Positions 1 to 6,160 of a stretch of DNA of 10,750 nucleotides are shown here, piece by piece (within the stretch, counting starts at the first letter, position 1; each line of letters opens with the position of its first letter). The notes beneath the pieces are model-generated. The model was not told the origin of the DNA and searched no databases. It worked only from the letters and a program-made list of their open reading frames with translations. Source of the stretch: Oscillospiraceae bacterium (GTDB lineage: Bacteria > Bacillota > Clostridia > Oscillospirales > Acutalibacteraceae); assembly GCA_031262125.1 (NCBI GenBank), contig JAISII010000119.1, positions 1 to 10,750 on the forward strand, in the 5' to 3' direction. The position numbers and the translations under genes were made by a program.

Positions 1-374
1 TCGATGCCCAAAATTCTGGCGGCTTCTTCAACACGGCGTTTAATTTCCTCTTTGGGGAGCTTGCGGAGCTTAAGCCCGAAAGCCATATTGTCATAAACCG
101 ACATATGCGGATAGAGTGCGTAGTTTTGGAACACCATTGCGATATCACGGTCTTTAGGGGCAACATCGTTAGCAAGTGTGTCGCCTATGTAAAGTTCGCC
201 TTTGCTAATGTCCTCCAAGCCGGCTATCATACGCAGGGTAGTTGATTTGCCGCAGCCTGAGGGACCAACAAGGATGATAAATTCTTTGTCGTCTATTTCA
301 AGGTTAAAATCGGTAACAGCGGTAACATTGCCTTCATAAATTTTATAAATGCCTTTGAGTGAAACTTTTGCCAT
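1..374 (-). CDS. Sugar ABC transporter ATP-binding protein, MsmK/UgpC/MalK type (C-terminal part lies outside the window)
   Basis: The ATP-hydrolysing subunit of a carbohydrate importer; in this family one ATPase docks on the two permeases at the inner membrane face and may serve several sugar importers. The 124 visible residues start MAKVSLKGIYKIYEG and contain the Walker A motif GPSGCGKST (residues 37-45), the Q-loop in VFQNYALYPH (Q83) and a helical-domain start at MSVYDNMAFGLKLR. These strings are typical of the MsmK/UgpC subfamily. The ABC signature, Walker B and the C-terminal regulatory (TOBE-like) domain would lie beyond the left edge. The start is well supported: GGAGG lies 8 bases upstream of the ATG. 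A long AT-rich spacer separates it from the rsuA-type gene, so it is probably its own transcription unit. The transported sugar cannot be told from this fragment. Confidence 0.93.
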   Translation of the reverse strand, partial: MAKVSLKGIYKIYEGNVTAVTDFNLEIDDKEFIILVGPSGCGKSTTLRMIAGLEDISKGELYIGDTLANDVAPKDRDIAMVFQNYALYPHMSVYDNMAFGLKLRKLPKEEIKRRVEEAARILGI

Positions 375-581
375 AGTTATTTCCTCCATATTATATAGTA
401 AAGCCTTTTGCAAAATGGTTTTTCTTGTTTTATTAAAACTCAAATTACATATGCTTTTCACTAACAATAATAATAACACATATTTTTAAAAATATCTACT
501 CGTTTTTTCACTAAAAATTTACACTCATTTTTATGTAATATTCACAAAGGGTAAAAATTCAGCCCAAAATTTCCCTGTTTT
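375..581. other. AT-rich intergenic region with palindrome and direct repeats (possible control region of the ABC ATPase gene)
   Basis: No gene is visible. The stretch holds a perfect 16-bp AT palindrome (480-495, ATATTTTTAAAAATAT) and two identical 10-mers TTTTCACTAA at 455-464 and 505-514, one on each side of the palindrome and 50 bp apart, about five helical turns. This spacing could suit an operator upstream of the minus-strand ATPase gene. A TATAAT (minus, 395-390) lies too close to the ribosome site to be its -10. I see no convincing -35/-10 pair and no strong terminator after the rsuA-type gene. The operator idea is inference. Confidence 0.3.
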
Positions 582-1295
582 TTAAGCACTTTGCACAAAA
601 ATTTTTTCACATTCTTCATCACTTAAAAGTCGTGCTTTGCCAAGGGGTAAATCTTCGTCCAAAGCTAACCCGCCAATGCTCAACCGCTTTAGATAAAGTA
701 CTTTTAACCCGCCTGTTTCAAACATCCGTTTAACCTGATGGAACTTACCCTCGCATATTTTTACAATTGCACTTGTGTCGCCTGCAAGAACTTCGATAAA
801 AGCGGGTTTTAATTGTGTGCCGTCGGCAAGGGTTAAGCCGTTGCGGAAATTTTGTGCAAGCTCGGCGGTTACGCTGCCGCTTAGCTTTGCATAGTATTTT
901 TTAAAAACACCCTTTTTGGGCGACATTACTTTGTGTGCAAAATCGCCGTCGTCGGTTAGCAACAGCAAACCTTCGGTGTCTTTATCCAGCCGGCCTGCAA
1001 CAAAAACGCCACGCCGCTGCAAATCTGCGGGCAAAAGGTCAACCGCCGTTTTGGCGTTTTTGTCCTCGGTTGCCGAAAGCACGCCCGCCGGTTTGTTTAG
1101 CATAACATAAACAAATTTGCGGTATTCTATAAATTCTCCGCAATAAGTAATTTTATCGTGCAGCTCGTCTGTTTTTTGTTCGGGCTTTTTGCAAACTGTG
1201 CCGTTATGCAGCACTTGCCCGCTGCGGATTGTGCGTTGAACCTCGCTGCGGCTGCCAATGCCTTGCGACACCAAAAATTTGTCAAGCCGCATCAT
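582..1295 (-). CDS. RsuA/RluB-family pseudouridine synthase
   Basis: Isomerises a uridine in ribosomal RNA to pseudouridine; family members of this length modify 16S (RsuA) or 23S (RluB/E/F) rRNA. The 237-aa protein has an N-terminal S4 RNA-binding domain (about residues 2-48, RLDKFLVSQGIGSRSEV), then the catalytic fold with YVMLNKPAG (63-71), the hallmark GRLDKDTEGLLLLTDDG (101-117, catalytic Asp104) and EGKFHQVKRMF (182-192). The GRLDKDTEG form and the length best fit the RsuA (16S U516) branch, but the exact target base is not provable from sequence. Two adjacent ATGs (1295 and 1292) are possible starts. The first overlaps the stop of the upstream thioesterase gene as ATGA, which suggests translational coupling. 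No clear own promoter is seen. Confidence 0.93.
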   Translation of the reverse strand: MMRLDKFLVSQGIGSRSEVQRTIRSGQVLHNGTVCKKPEQKTDELHDKITYCGEFIEYRKFVYVMLNKPAGVLSATEDKNAKTAVDLLPADLQRRGVFVAGRLDKDTEGLLLLTDDGDFAHKVMSPKKGVFKKYYAKLSGSVTAELAQNFRNGLTLADGTQLKPAFIEVLAGDTSAIVKICEGKFHQVKRMFETGGLKVLYLKRLSIGGLALDEDLPLGKARLLSDEECEKIFVQSA

Positions 1296-1738
1296 CGTTT
1301 TTGAATTGTAAAACCGTTGCAGATTGCCTCGGAAATACGCTGCCCCAAATCGTCAACTACTTCTACTAAATATACACTTACCGAACGCCCTTTTTGCAGC
1401 TTTGTTGCCGTTGCAAAAAGCTTTGTGCCACGTGTGGCTTTTATGTAAGAAATGCTTACCGACTGCCCCACGGTGTTGCCGATGCCTTCCTCAACCAATT
1501 GTGTATAGTTGCTTGCCACGGCAAAAACCAAATCGGTAAGGGTAAAAACCGCACCGCCTTGCACATTGCCCATAGCGTTGCGATGCCCCGGCTTAATTTC
1601 CATACTGCAACGGGCGGTTTGCTCATCGGCAAAATCAATTTGCACACCGGCTTCCATAGCAAAAACGTCGCCTTTAAAATAGTTGCGGATTATTTCAAGA
1701 TTTTTGTTTTCAGTATTATTACTCATATCGCTAACCAT
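1292..1738 (-). CDS. PaaI-like hotdog-fold thioesterase
   Basis: A small acyl-CoA thioesterase-type hotdog protein of up to 148 aa. The family motif HRNAMGNVQGGAVFTLTDLV (residues 52-71) carries the G-x-x-x-GG-x-x-x-x-x-D helix signature of PaaI/YdiI-type enzymes, in which the Asp/Asn region activates water against the thioester. The C-terminal half (SVSISYIKATRGTKLFATAT, then QKGRSVSVYLVEV) forms the usual long beta strands. Substrate is unknown; many relatives act on aryl- or acyl-CoA. Start choice is uncertain: ATG at 1738 has little ribosome site, whereas ATG at 1726 (protein starting MSNNTENK, 144 aa) lies 8 bases behind GGATGG. Its stop overlaps the next gene's start by 4 bases. Its function need not relate to the rRNA genes around it. 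Confidence 0.85.
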   Translation of the reverse strand: MVSDMSNNTENKNLEIIRNYFKGDVFAMEAGVQIDFADEQTARCSMEIKPGHRNAMGNVQGGAVFTLTDLVFAVASNYTQLVEEGIGNTVGQSVSISYIKATRGTKLFATATKLQKGRSVSVYLVEVVDDLGQRISEAICNGFTIQKR

Positions 1739-1799
1739 CCAAAATTATTATTCAATTACCGAAATAAAAGTGCGAAAAAAATATTTTTCTGCCAAAAAA

Positions 1800-2297
1800 T
1801 CAACTATAGCTCGATGTTGAGGGCAGACCGAGCATATCCATAACAAGCTCTTCTTTTTCTCGCATATGCACTTTGTCCAAATCTGTCATATGGTCATAAC
1901 CCAAAAGGTGCAGGCAGCTGTGTGCCGTAAGGTAGCCGACTTCTCTTTGGAACGAATGATTATAAAGCTCGGCTTGTTCGGCTGCTTTTTCGAGCGAAAT
2001 TACAATGTCGCCCAAAATTTTGCAGCCTGTTTCGGGGTCGGTGTCATAAACTCCGTTTTCGCCCATCGGGAACGACAAAACATCGGTTTCGGCATCGATT
2101 TCTCGATATTGCGTGTTAAGCTCTTTAATTTGGCTGTTGTTTACAAAGGTAACACTTATTTCGGCAGAATCTTTAAAATTCTCCATCGTAAGCACCGCAT
2201 TGCAGCAACGCCGCACCAGCATTCTTATGCCTGTCGGGATTTTGATTTCTTTTTGCTTGTTTGTGATTACAACTCTCACTTTTCCGTTTTCGCCCAT
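1800..2297 (-). CDS. ybeY: Endoribonuclease YbeY (rRNA maturation factor)
   Basis: A metal-dependent single-strand endoribonuclease needed for 16S rRNA 3' maturation and ribosome quality control. The zinc-site motif H-x3-H-x5-H is intact in HSCLHLLGYDH near the C-terminus, and ILGDIVIS and TDVLSFPMG are further family strings. Length of about 165 aa is normal. I prefer the ATG at 2297 because GGAG lies 8 bases upstream; the in-frame GTG at 2306, three codons earlier, overlaps that ribosome site and lacks its own. It lies directly downstream of phoH in the conserved phoH-ybeY order seen across bacteria. The 119-bp gap from phoH is unusually long for this pair and holds a small GC-rich hairpin. 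Confidence 0.95.
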   Translation of the reverse strand: MGENGKVRVVITNKQKEIKIPTGIRMLVRRCCNAVLTMENFKDSAEISVTFVNNSQIKELNTQYREIDAETDVLSFPMGENGVYDTDPETGCKILGDIVISLEKAAEQAELYNHSFQREVGYLTAHSCLHLLGYDHMTDLDKVHMREKEELVMDMLGLPSTSSYS

Positions 2298-2375
2298 TTT
2301 CAACACTCCATTCGTAATTTGGTTTTTTATTTATATTATTTTTTTTAGTTTAAAATTTGTACAGAAACCACCCCG

Positions 2376-2388
2376 TCCCCGGAGGGGA
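2376..2388. repeat. Short GC-rich hairpin between phoH and ybeY, possible remnant of a dispersed repeat
   Basis: In an otherwise AT-rich spacer (2298-2425), TCCCC-GGA-GGGGA forms a 5-bp stem with a 3-base loop, flanked by a further CCCC (2371-2374) and the string GGGGAATTTTAGC. It is not followed by a T-run on the minus strand, so it does not look like a working terminator. Its composition contrasts sharply with the surroundings. I have an impression of similar CCCCTCC/GGAGGGG modules being scattered in clostridial and other genomes, but cannot check copies here. Confidence 0.3.
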
Positions 2389-2425
2389 ATTTTAGCATAA
2401 CAGGGAGAGTTTTAGTACCGTAACA

Positions 2426-3409
2426 TCATCTTGCTTCTTGTATCTTGTTTCTTGCTCCTAGATGCTCATACGCCTTTACAATATCCTGCACAAGTTTATG
2501 CCGAACAATATCCTTGCCCGAAAACGTGCATTGAGCAATATCGGGGATGTTTTTTAAAATTTTTACGGCATCTTTTAAGCCGCTGCGTACGCCTGAGGGA
2601 AGGTCGATTTGTGTAATATCGCCGTTAATTACCATTTTGGAGTTAAAGCCCAATCGGGTTAAGAACATCTTCATTTGCTCGCCCGAGGTGTTTTGGGCTT
2701 CGTCCAGAATTATAAAGCTGTCGTCTAATGTGCGGCCACGCATATATGCCAAAGGTGCAACCTCTATGTTCCCACGCTCTAAATATTTATTATAAGTTTC
2801 CGCACCCAGCATATCAAACAAAGCGTCATACAGAGGGCGTAAATAAGGGTCAACCTTGCTTTGCAAATCGCCGGGCAAAAAGCCGAGCTTTTCTCCTGCC
2901 TCTACTGCCGGGCGGGTGAGGATAATGCGGTTAACCTGCTTTGCCCTAAATGCGGTTACTGCCATTGCCACGGCAAGGTAGGTTTTGCCCGTGCCTGCTG
3001 GGCCAACTGCCATTGTAATGGTGTTTTTGCTTATGGCTGCACAATACTTTTTTTGCCCGATTGTTTTGGGCTTAACGGGCTTGCCACGGGAAGTTATGCA
3101 AATGCAATCGCCCGCAAGCTGCTCGATTTTCTCTTGAGTGCCGTCGTTAACCAAAGCAATGCAATAACGCACGTTCTGTTCCGACAAAACCTCGCCACGG
3201 CTAACAAGTGCAAGCAAGCTTTCAACCACCGAGCCTGCTTTAGCACACGCTTCGGGGTCGCCGGCAATTCGTAGCTCACTCCCACGAGAAATTATTGTAA
3301 CGCCATACTCGTTTTCGATAATTTTAATATTTTCATCAAAGCTGCCAAAAAGAGCAATGGCGTTTTCCATTCGGTCGATATTTACAATTCGGTTAATTTG
3401 TGTTTCCAT
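2426..3409 (-). CDS. PhoH-family P-loop ATPase (PhoH/PhoL-like)
   Basis: A cytoplasmic ATPase of the PhoH family, proposed to work with YbeY in RNA metabolism. The 327-aa protein has an N-terminal KH-like segment (about 15-70) and a C-terminal ATPase domain with Walker A GPAGTGKT (136-143), LTRPAVEAGEKLGFLPGD (164-181) and Walker B FIILDEAQNTS (232-242), then INGDITQIDLP (261-270). All are canonical for the family and its length is normal. The start METQINRIVNI has no visible ribosome site; instead a -10 box lies 6 bases upstream, so the message may be leaderless. The last codons lie in an imperfect 7-bp tandem repeat. It heads the minus-strand cluster with ybeY, the thioesterase and the rsuA-type gene. 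Confidence 0.95.
   Translation of the reverse strand: METQINRIVNIDRMENAIALFGSFDENIKIIENEYGVTIISRGSELRIAGDPEACAKAGSVVESLLALVSRGEVLSEQNVRYCIALVNDGTQEKIEQLAGDCICITSRGKPVKPKTIGQKKYCAAISKNTITMAVGPAGTGKTYLAVAMAVTAFRAKQVNRIILTRPAVEAGEKLGFLPGDLQSKVDPYLRPLYDALFDMLGAETYNKYLERGNIEVAPLAYMRGRTLDDSFIILDEAQNTSGEQMKMFLTRLGFNSKMVINGDITQIDLPSGVRSGLKDAVKILKNIPDIAQCTFSGKDIVRHKLVQDIVKAYEHLGARNKIQEAR
2429..2456. repeat. Imperfect 7-bp tandem repeat (four units of TCTTGNN) at the phoH 3' end
   Basis: Units TCTTGCT, TCTTGTA, TCTTGTT and TCTTGCT run head to tail and overlap the final phoH codons immediately before the TGA stop. Because 7 is not a multiple of 3, a gain or loss of one unit would shift the frame and alter the protein's C-terminal end. 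Confidence 0.7.
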
Positions 3410-3415
3410 TTAATC

Positions 3416-3444
3416 ATTCTAACAATTTTAAATAAAAAAGTCAA
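3416..3444 (-). promoter_or_regulatory. Candidate sigma-A promoter of phoH, placed for a leaderless start
   Basis: On the minus strand TTGACT (3444-3439) and TAGAAT (3421-3416) are 17 bases apart, each 5 of 6 to consensus. Only 6 bases separate the -10 from the phoH ATG, so transcription would begin at or next to the start codon. No Shine-Dalgarno sequence precedes the ATG, which fits. The rest of 3445-3555 is AT-rich with no gene seen. Confidence 0.5.
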
Positions 3445-3555
3445 ATAAAATAGCCAAATTTTCAAGCTTTTTTAATAAAAAACACAAAGTTTTATATTCA
3501 AAGCACTTTAAAATCAACTTTTTTTAAAATTCCGCAAAATATTACGGCAAAAATC

Positions 3556-3584
3556 TTGACAACTGCCGTGGTTTAGACTATAAT
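3556..3584 (+). promoter_or_regulatory. Consensus sigma-A promoter of tRNA-Asn
   Basis: TTGACA (3556-3561) and TATAAT (3579-3584) are both perfect and separated by exactly 17 bases. Transcription should begin near 3591, giving about 44 bases of 5' leader before the tRNA. A match this good fits a stable-RNA gene. Confidence 0.9.
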
Positions 3585-3634
3585 ATTAATCGTTGCAAAA
3601 AGCTTTTTGCTGTTTGCAGTCAAAAACTAAATAA

Positions 3635-3710
3635 TCCTCAATAGCTCAGTCGGTAGAGCATGCGGCTGTTAACCGCAGGGTCGTTGGTTCGAGTCCAACT
3701 TGGGGAGCCA
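3635..3710 (+). tRNA. tRNA-Asn (anticodon GTT)
   Basis: The 76-nt cloverleaf is complete. The acceptor stem pairs TCCTCAA (3635-3641) with TTGGGGA (3700-3706), with one T-G wobble. The D-arm starts GCTC, the anticodon stem is TGCGG/CCGCA with loop CTGTTAA (3666-3672) and anticodon GTT at 3668-3670. The T-arm is GTTGG-TTCGAGT-CCAAC. The discriminator is G and CCA is encoded. It is transcribed alone from its own promoter and terminator, divergently from phoH. tRNA 3' ends are common integration sites; no repeat of this 3' end is found elsewhere in the window. Confidence 0.97.
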
Positions 3711-3719
3711 TCAAAAAAT

Positions 3720-3740
3720 CCCGATTTTTCGGGCTTTTTT
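3720..3740 (+). terminator. Rho-independent terminator of tRNA-Asn
   Basis: CCCG (3720-3723) pairs with CGGG (3730-3733) around a short AT loop, preceded by an A-run and followed by TTTTTT (3735-3740), ten bases after the tRNA CCA. Confidence 0.85.
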
Positions 3741-3920
3741 GTATTTAGTGTATATAGCTCTGAGTATTAATAGACTTAGGGCTAAATTTTATTTCGGGAG
3801 GTTTTATACTATGTAAATCAAAAAATCAAAGAAAAAGGAGGTTTCAGTGGCAATCTTTTTTGTCGGTTGATATTCGTGATTTGCTGATTTTCTCACATAA
3901 TATAATTGCAGTTGGTATTA
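3741..3920. other. Gene-free junction between tRNA-Asn and the AAA+ operon
   Basis: About 180 AT-rich bases with no gene I can support. Two ribosome-site-like strings are present on the plus strand: GGGAGG before an ATG followed at once by TAA (near 3811), and AAGGAGG before a GTG that opens only seven codons (near 3847). They could be decayed ends of former genes, which would fit a tRNA-flanking insertion point, but nothing firm can be said. Confidence 0.3.
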
Positions 3921-3962
3921 ATATAGAAAACACCCTTTGGGTCTGCAACAGCCAAAGGGTGT
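3921..3962 (-). terminator. Terminator of the Rubisco-activase-like operon
   Basis: A perfect 11-bp inverted repeat, ACACCCTTTGG (3930-3940) against CCAAAGGGTGT (3952-3962), with an 11-base loop. On the minus strand it is followed by TTTCTATAT. It begins about 20 bases after the stop codon of the 190-aa gene. Confidence 0.8.
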
Positions 3963-3982
3963 AATTCATCAGCAAAAACTAC

Positions 3983-4555
3983 TCAAACGAAAAAGTCAAT
4001 GGACATGGTGTTCTCGGTTAACGAGGAATTTATTGATTCTTTATAACCTTTAAGCTTTTTAGAAACTTTAAGTGTTTTTTTATCAAATGGAACAAGGCCT
4101 GCTTCAGAACGTATTTTTGCGAGCAACTTCTTATCATTCCAAACCTCATCAGTATATGTATAAACTACTTTTAACATCTTAAAATTTCGTTCAGACTTTA
4201 GTTTTTTCACTTTGCTTTGTATTTCAATTGTAGCTCCTTCTAATATCTTTGCGGGGGTTTGCAATTGGATTTCGTGTCGTTTTTTGAGTATTTCGGAATC
4301 ATCGCTACTACAACGAACCTTATAATTTTCCCAATCAAATTCAAATACCGCCCATGAAATCACCTCGTTCTTTTCATCTATATAGTAAACTGTAATTTTT
4401 TTAAACGCTTTATATTGTCTCTGCATATTATCGCTTATGCTGAGGTTGCTATCATCGACCTCAAAAGCTTTCATGTAAGCACGCATTGTGTCAATGAGAA
4501 TTTCCAACAATAATTGTAATTCAAGTTCTAATTCAATGCCAGTGTCACTTTTCAC
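3983..4555 (-). CDS. Protein of unknown family, last gene of the AAA+ operon (190 aa)
   Basis: I do not recognise this protein with confidence. It is probably a soluble alpha/beta protein without signal peptide or membrane segment: a hydrophobic helix at about 8-30, strands around ITVYYID (54-60) and WAVFEFDW (68-75), a basic stretch KVKKLK (115-120), then VVYTYTDEVWND (130-141), LLAKIRSEAGLVPF (144-157) and a hydrophobic end MSIDFFV. The helix, hairpin, 'TYTDEVW' helix and C-terminal strand order vaguely recalls bacterial HORMA-domain proteins, which are handled by AAA+ ATPases, but this is a weak visual impression. The start is GTG, with AGGAGG 8 bases upstream, overlapping the TAG stop of the ATPase gene. 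That tight coupling makes it the likeliest partner or substrate of the ATPase. The DNA is more AT-rich than the core genes. Confidence 0.8.
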   Translation of the reverse strand: MKSDTGIELELELQLLLEILIDTMRAYMKAFEVDDSNLSISDNMQRQYKAFKKITVYYIDEKNEVISWAVFEFDWENYKVRCSSDDSEILKKRHEIQLQTPAKILEGATIEIQSKVKKLKSERNFKMLKVVYTYTDEVWNDKKLLAKIRSEAGLVPFDKKTLKVSKKLKGYKESINSSLTENTMSIDFFV

Positions 4556-4567
4556 GATACTAACCTC

Positions 4568-5464
4568 CTAGTCATCGAGCTTTTCAAATTTGCGGTTTGC
4601 AAGCAGTTCGGCTTTTTTATGTAGTGCTTCCATTGTGAGCGGAGTCTGCCCTATAATATTGGCAATCAGATTTGATAATTCCGAAGCACCCATTTGGCCG
4701 CCTCTCAAAGCAAATTGAGAAGTCACTTGAGAAAAATCATTGACTAAGACATTATTTATTACTTGTTCAAAAAAACCTATGTATTGTGTTTCATATGATT
4801 TAACTAAATTAAAAATCTGGTTATAATCCTCGCAAAGCGGCTCATGTACTCTGCTTAATAACATTCTACGGACAATTTCCGCTTTATCACATAAAGAAGG
4901 ACTCCAAGTAATAATATTTGAACGTCCCAAACGAGATAGTGGTGCATAAGTATTTGTAAAGTTATTTCCTAACAATATAATTGAAGTAGGTAAATTCTGT
5001 CTATCATCTGCTACATTCATGAGATATGACAATAGTGTATCAGCATTTTGTGTTCCGTTTTTATCTGAAATAGCTATACTTAAATGAAAATCATCAATTA
5101 CTAAAGCTGCGTATGGATCGCTGTCCGTTCTTTCACAAGAAGCAATCGCAGCTTTTAGCTTATTAACAGAATCATTTTCACGCGGCCCAGCCAGTTCAGA
5201 ACTTGATATGACTTTATGGCGGATGTTAAACTCATCTAAGAGGGTTTTTGTCATAAATGTTTTACCTTCGCCTTTTTTGCCTTGGACAAACAGGAGAGGT
5301 GCGGTGTTAAAGTAATTAGAGTTCAAAGCATTTAGTAAAACATGTTTTAGAATTACATGTTCAAATTCAAATGGTATAAATACACTCTGATTACTGTAGA
5401 GTCTACCATGGCTCCATAAATTAGTCGCAGGCTGTGTAGGCTTTGTAGCCTTAAAAATTCTCAA
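4568..5464 (-). CDS. AAA+ ATPase resembling Rubisco activase
   Basis: A 298-aa AAA+ protein, probably a ring-forming remodeller. Visible motifs are Walker A GKKGEGKT (62-69), Walker B ALVIDDF (120-126), sensor-1 LLGNNFT (164-170) and arginine-finger-type region YAPLSRLGRSNIITW (173-187). From recall of plant Rubisco activase, matching segments are GKGQGKSF, the SAGELESG region (here SSSELAG), LMNIADNP (here LMNVADDR), TGNDFSTLYAPLIRDGRMEKFYW and the C-terminal blocks SIDFFGALRARVYDDEV (here YIGFFEQVINNVLVNDF) and MTLDKLLEYGNMLVQEQ (here LTMEALHKKAELLANRK). Both the ATPase core and the small helical domain therefore correspond. The start is TTG, with AAAGGAGG 8 bases upstream; the ATG inside that interval is quickly stopped. 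No Rubisco genes are in view, so the client is unknown. It lies 34 bases after the membrane-protein gene and 12 before the 190-aa gene. Confidence 0.88.
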   Translation of the reverse strand: MRIFKATKPTQPATNLWSHGRLYSNQSVFIPFEFEHVILKHVLLNALNSNYFNTAPLLFVQGKKGEGKTFMTKTLLDEFNIRHKVISSSELAGPRENDSVNKLKAAIASCERTDSDPYAALVIDDFHLSIAISDKNGTQNADTLLSYLMNVADDRQNLPTSIILLGNNFTNTYAPLSRLGRSNIITWSPSLCDKAEIVRRMLLSRVHEPLCEDYNQIFNLVKSYETQYIGFFEQVINNVLVNDFSQVTSQFALRGGQMGASELSNLIANIIGQTPLTMEALHKKAELLANRKFEKLDD

Positions 5465-5498
5465 TCTTGCATCCTCCTTTAACGTTAATGTACAAATA

Positions 5499-5888
5499 TT
5501 AAATGTATTTCTCAGGGTTCTTAATTTTGGTTATGGTGATTTTGTCATCAGGCGGGGAATTGTATATAAGGTTTTTGACAAATTCAAGTTCTTTTTTATC
5601 GGCGGAATGCGGTGTCGAAATATTTGGTTTCGATTTTTTAGCGGGAATTGTTGGTTTTGGAAAAATAATATTTTTTGGCTGCGGGCTTCGTGTTTCAGCA
5701 GGTGGTTTCACTGTTATTACAATTGGAATAGGTGGTGTGGACGAAGCTGTGTCGTTACCTTTTTGAGTGTCTGTAGGCTTATTTTTTTTTACGAGAGCAA
5801 GAATAGCGAAAAAAACAACTAATACACCGCCACCGCCGAAAAGGAACAAATACATTGGGTTTTCTAATAGATTTTTCAAAAATTCCAT
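5499..5888 (-). CDS. Single-pass membrane protein with proline-rich tail, first gene of the AAA+ operon
   Basis: A 129-aa protein of no recognised family. One membrane segment runs from about residue 13 to 33 (YLFLFGGGGVLVVFFAILALV) and is followed by KKNK, so by the positive-inside rule the C-terminal part should be cytoplasmic. Residues 36-95 form a low-complexity, proline- and lysine-rich linker (TPPIPIVITVKPP, PKPTIPAKK). The last 35 residues (KKELEFVKNLIYNSPPDDKI, then TITKIKNPEKYI) look like a short folded or peptide-binding end. The start is an ATG with GGGAGG 7 bases upstream. It is the first gene of a three-gene unit, which suggests it tethers the AAA+ ATPase or its partner to the membrane; that role is inferred only from layout. 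Confidence 0.8.
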   Translation of the reverse strand: MEFLKNLLENPMYLFLFGGGGVLVVFFAILALVKKNKPTDTQKGNDTASSTPPIPIVITVKPPAETRSPQPKNIIFPKPTIPAKKSKPNISTPHSADKKELEFVKNLIYNSPPDDKITITKIKNPEKYI

Positions 5889-5952
5889 ATATTAACCTCC
5901 CTTTATTATTTAAATGCGTATAAAATCAAGTGATAGGAACAATAACCCTACC

Positions 5953-5986
5953 GTGGTAATAATACCACTTTTTTCACAAAAAGCAA
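5953..5986 (-). promoter_or_regulatory. Candidate operon promoter with a palindrome covering the -10 box
   Basis: On the minus strand TTGCTT (5986-5981) and TATTAT (5964-5959) are 16 bases apart. The -10 is 5 of 6 to consensus and the -35 is weak. The -10 sits inside the perfect palindrome GTGGTATTATTACCAC (5953-5968). This is a classic place for a repressor operator. The start of transcription would be near 5952, about 64 bases before the membrane-protein ATG. On the plus strand the same palindrome followed by TTTTTT could act as a weak terminator. Confidence 0.45.
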
Positions 5987-6160
5987 GCTCTTTTGACAAA
6001 TATTATCCACTAAAAGAGAAAAAATTACATTTAATTGCAGGTAAATGCATTGATTAACCCACCTATTTGTCCATTTTAGCGGAGAAAATAATCCATTCGG
6101 CATATTTTTGCACGCCGCCTTGTTCCTATCCGCCTATGGTTGACCCGAATGCGGCGGCGG

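Noticed and set aside
1394..1843. 149-codon plus-strand open frame across the thioesterase gene
   Set aside because: Antisense shadow of a well-supported hotdog protein gene; no ribosome site and no recognisable protein features.
1920..1950. Ser in place of the usual Gly in the YbeY HGxLHL motif as an unusual change
   Set aside because: Firmicutes YbeY proteins often have HSxLHLLGYDH; the three metal-binding histidines are intact.
1866..2348. 160-codon plus-strand open frame across ybeY
   Set aside because: Complement of the conserved ybeY coding sequence, rich in unlikely Phe/His/Cys; no start signal.
3847..3870. GTG start behind AAGGAGG on the plus strand
   Set aside because: Only seven codons (MAIFFVG) before a stop; no evidence of a functional peptide.
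4568..5464. True Rubisco activase role in carbon fixation
   Set aside because: No Rubisco, carboxysome or Calvin-cycle genes are in the window and the inferred organism type does not fix CO2 by that route; only the family resemblance is claimed.
3983..5888. CBASS-type anti-phage operon
   Set aside because: The weak HORMA impression and the AAA+ protein recall CBASS, but no cyclase, no effector nuclease and no typical TRIP13 motif are present; the ATPase resembles Rubisco activase instead.
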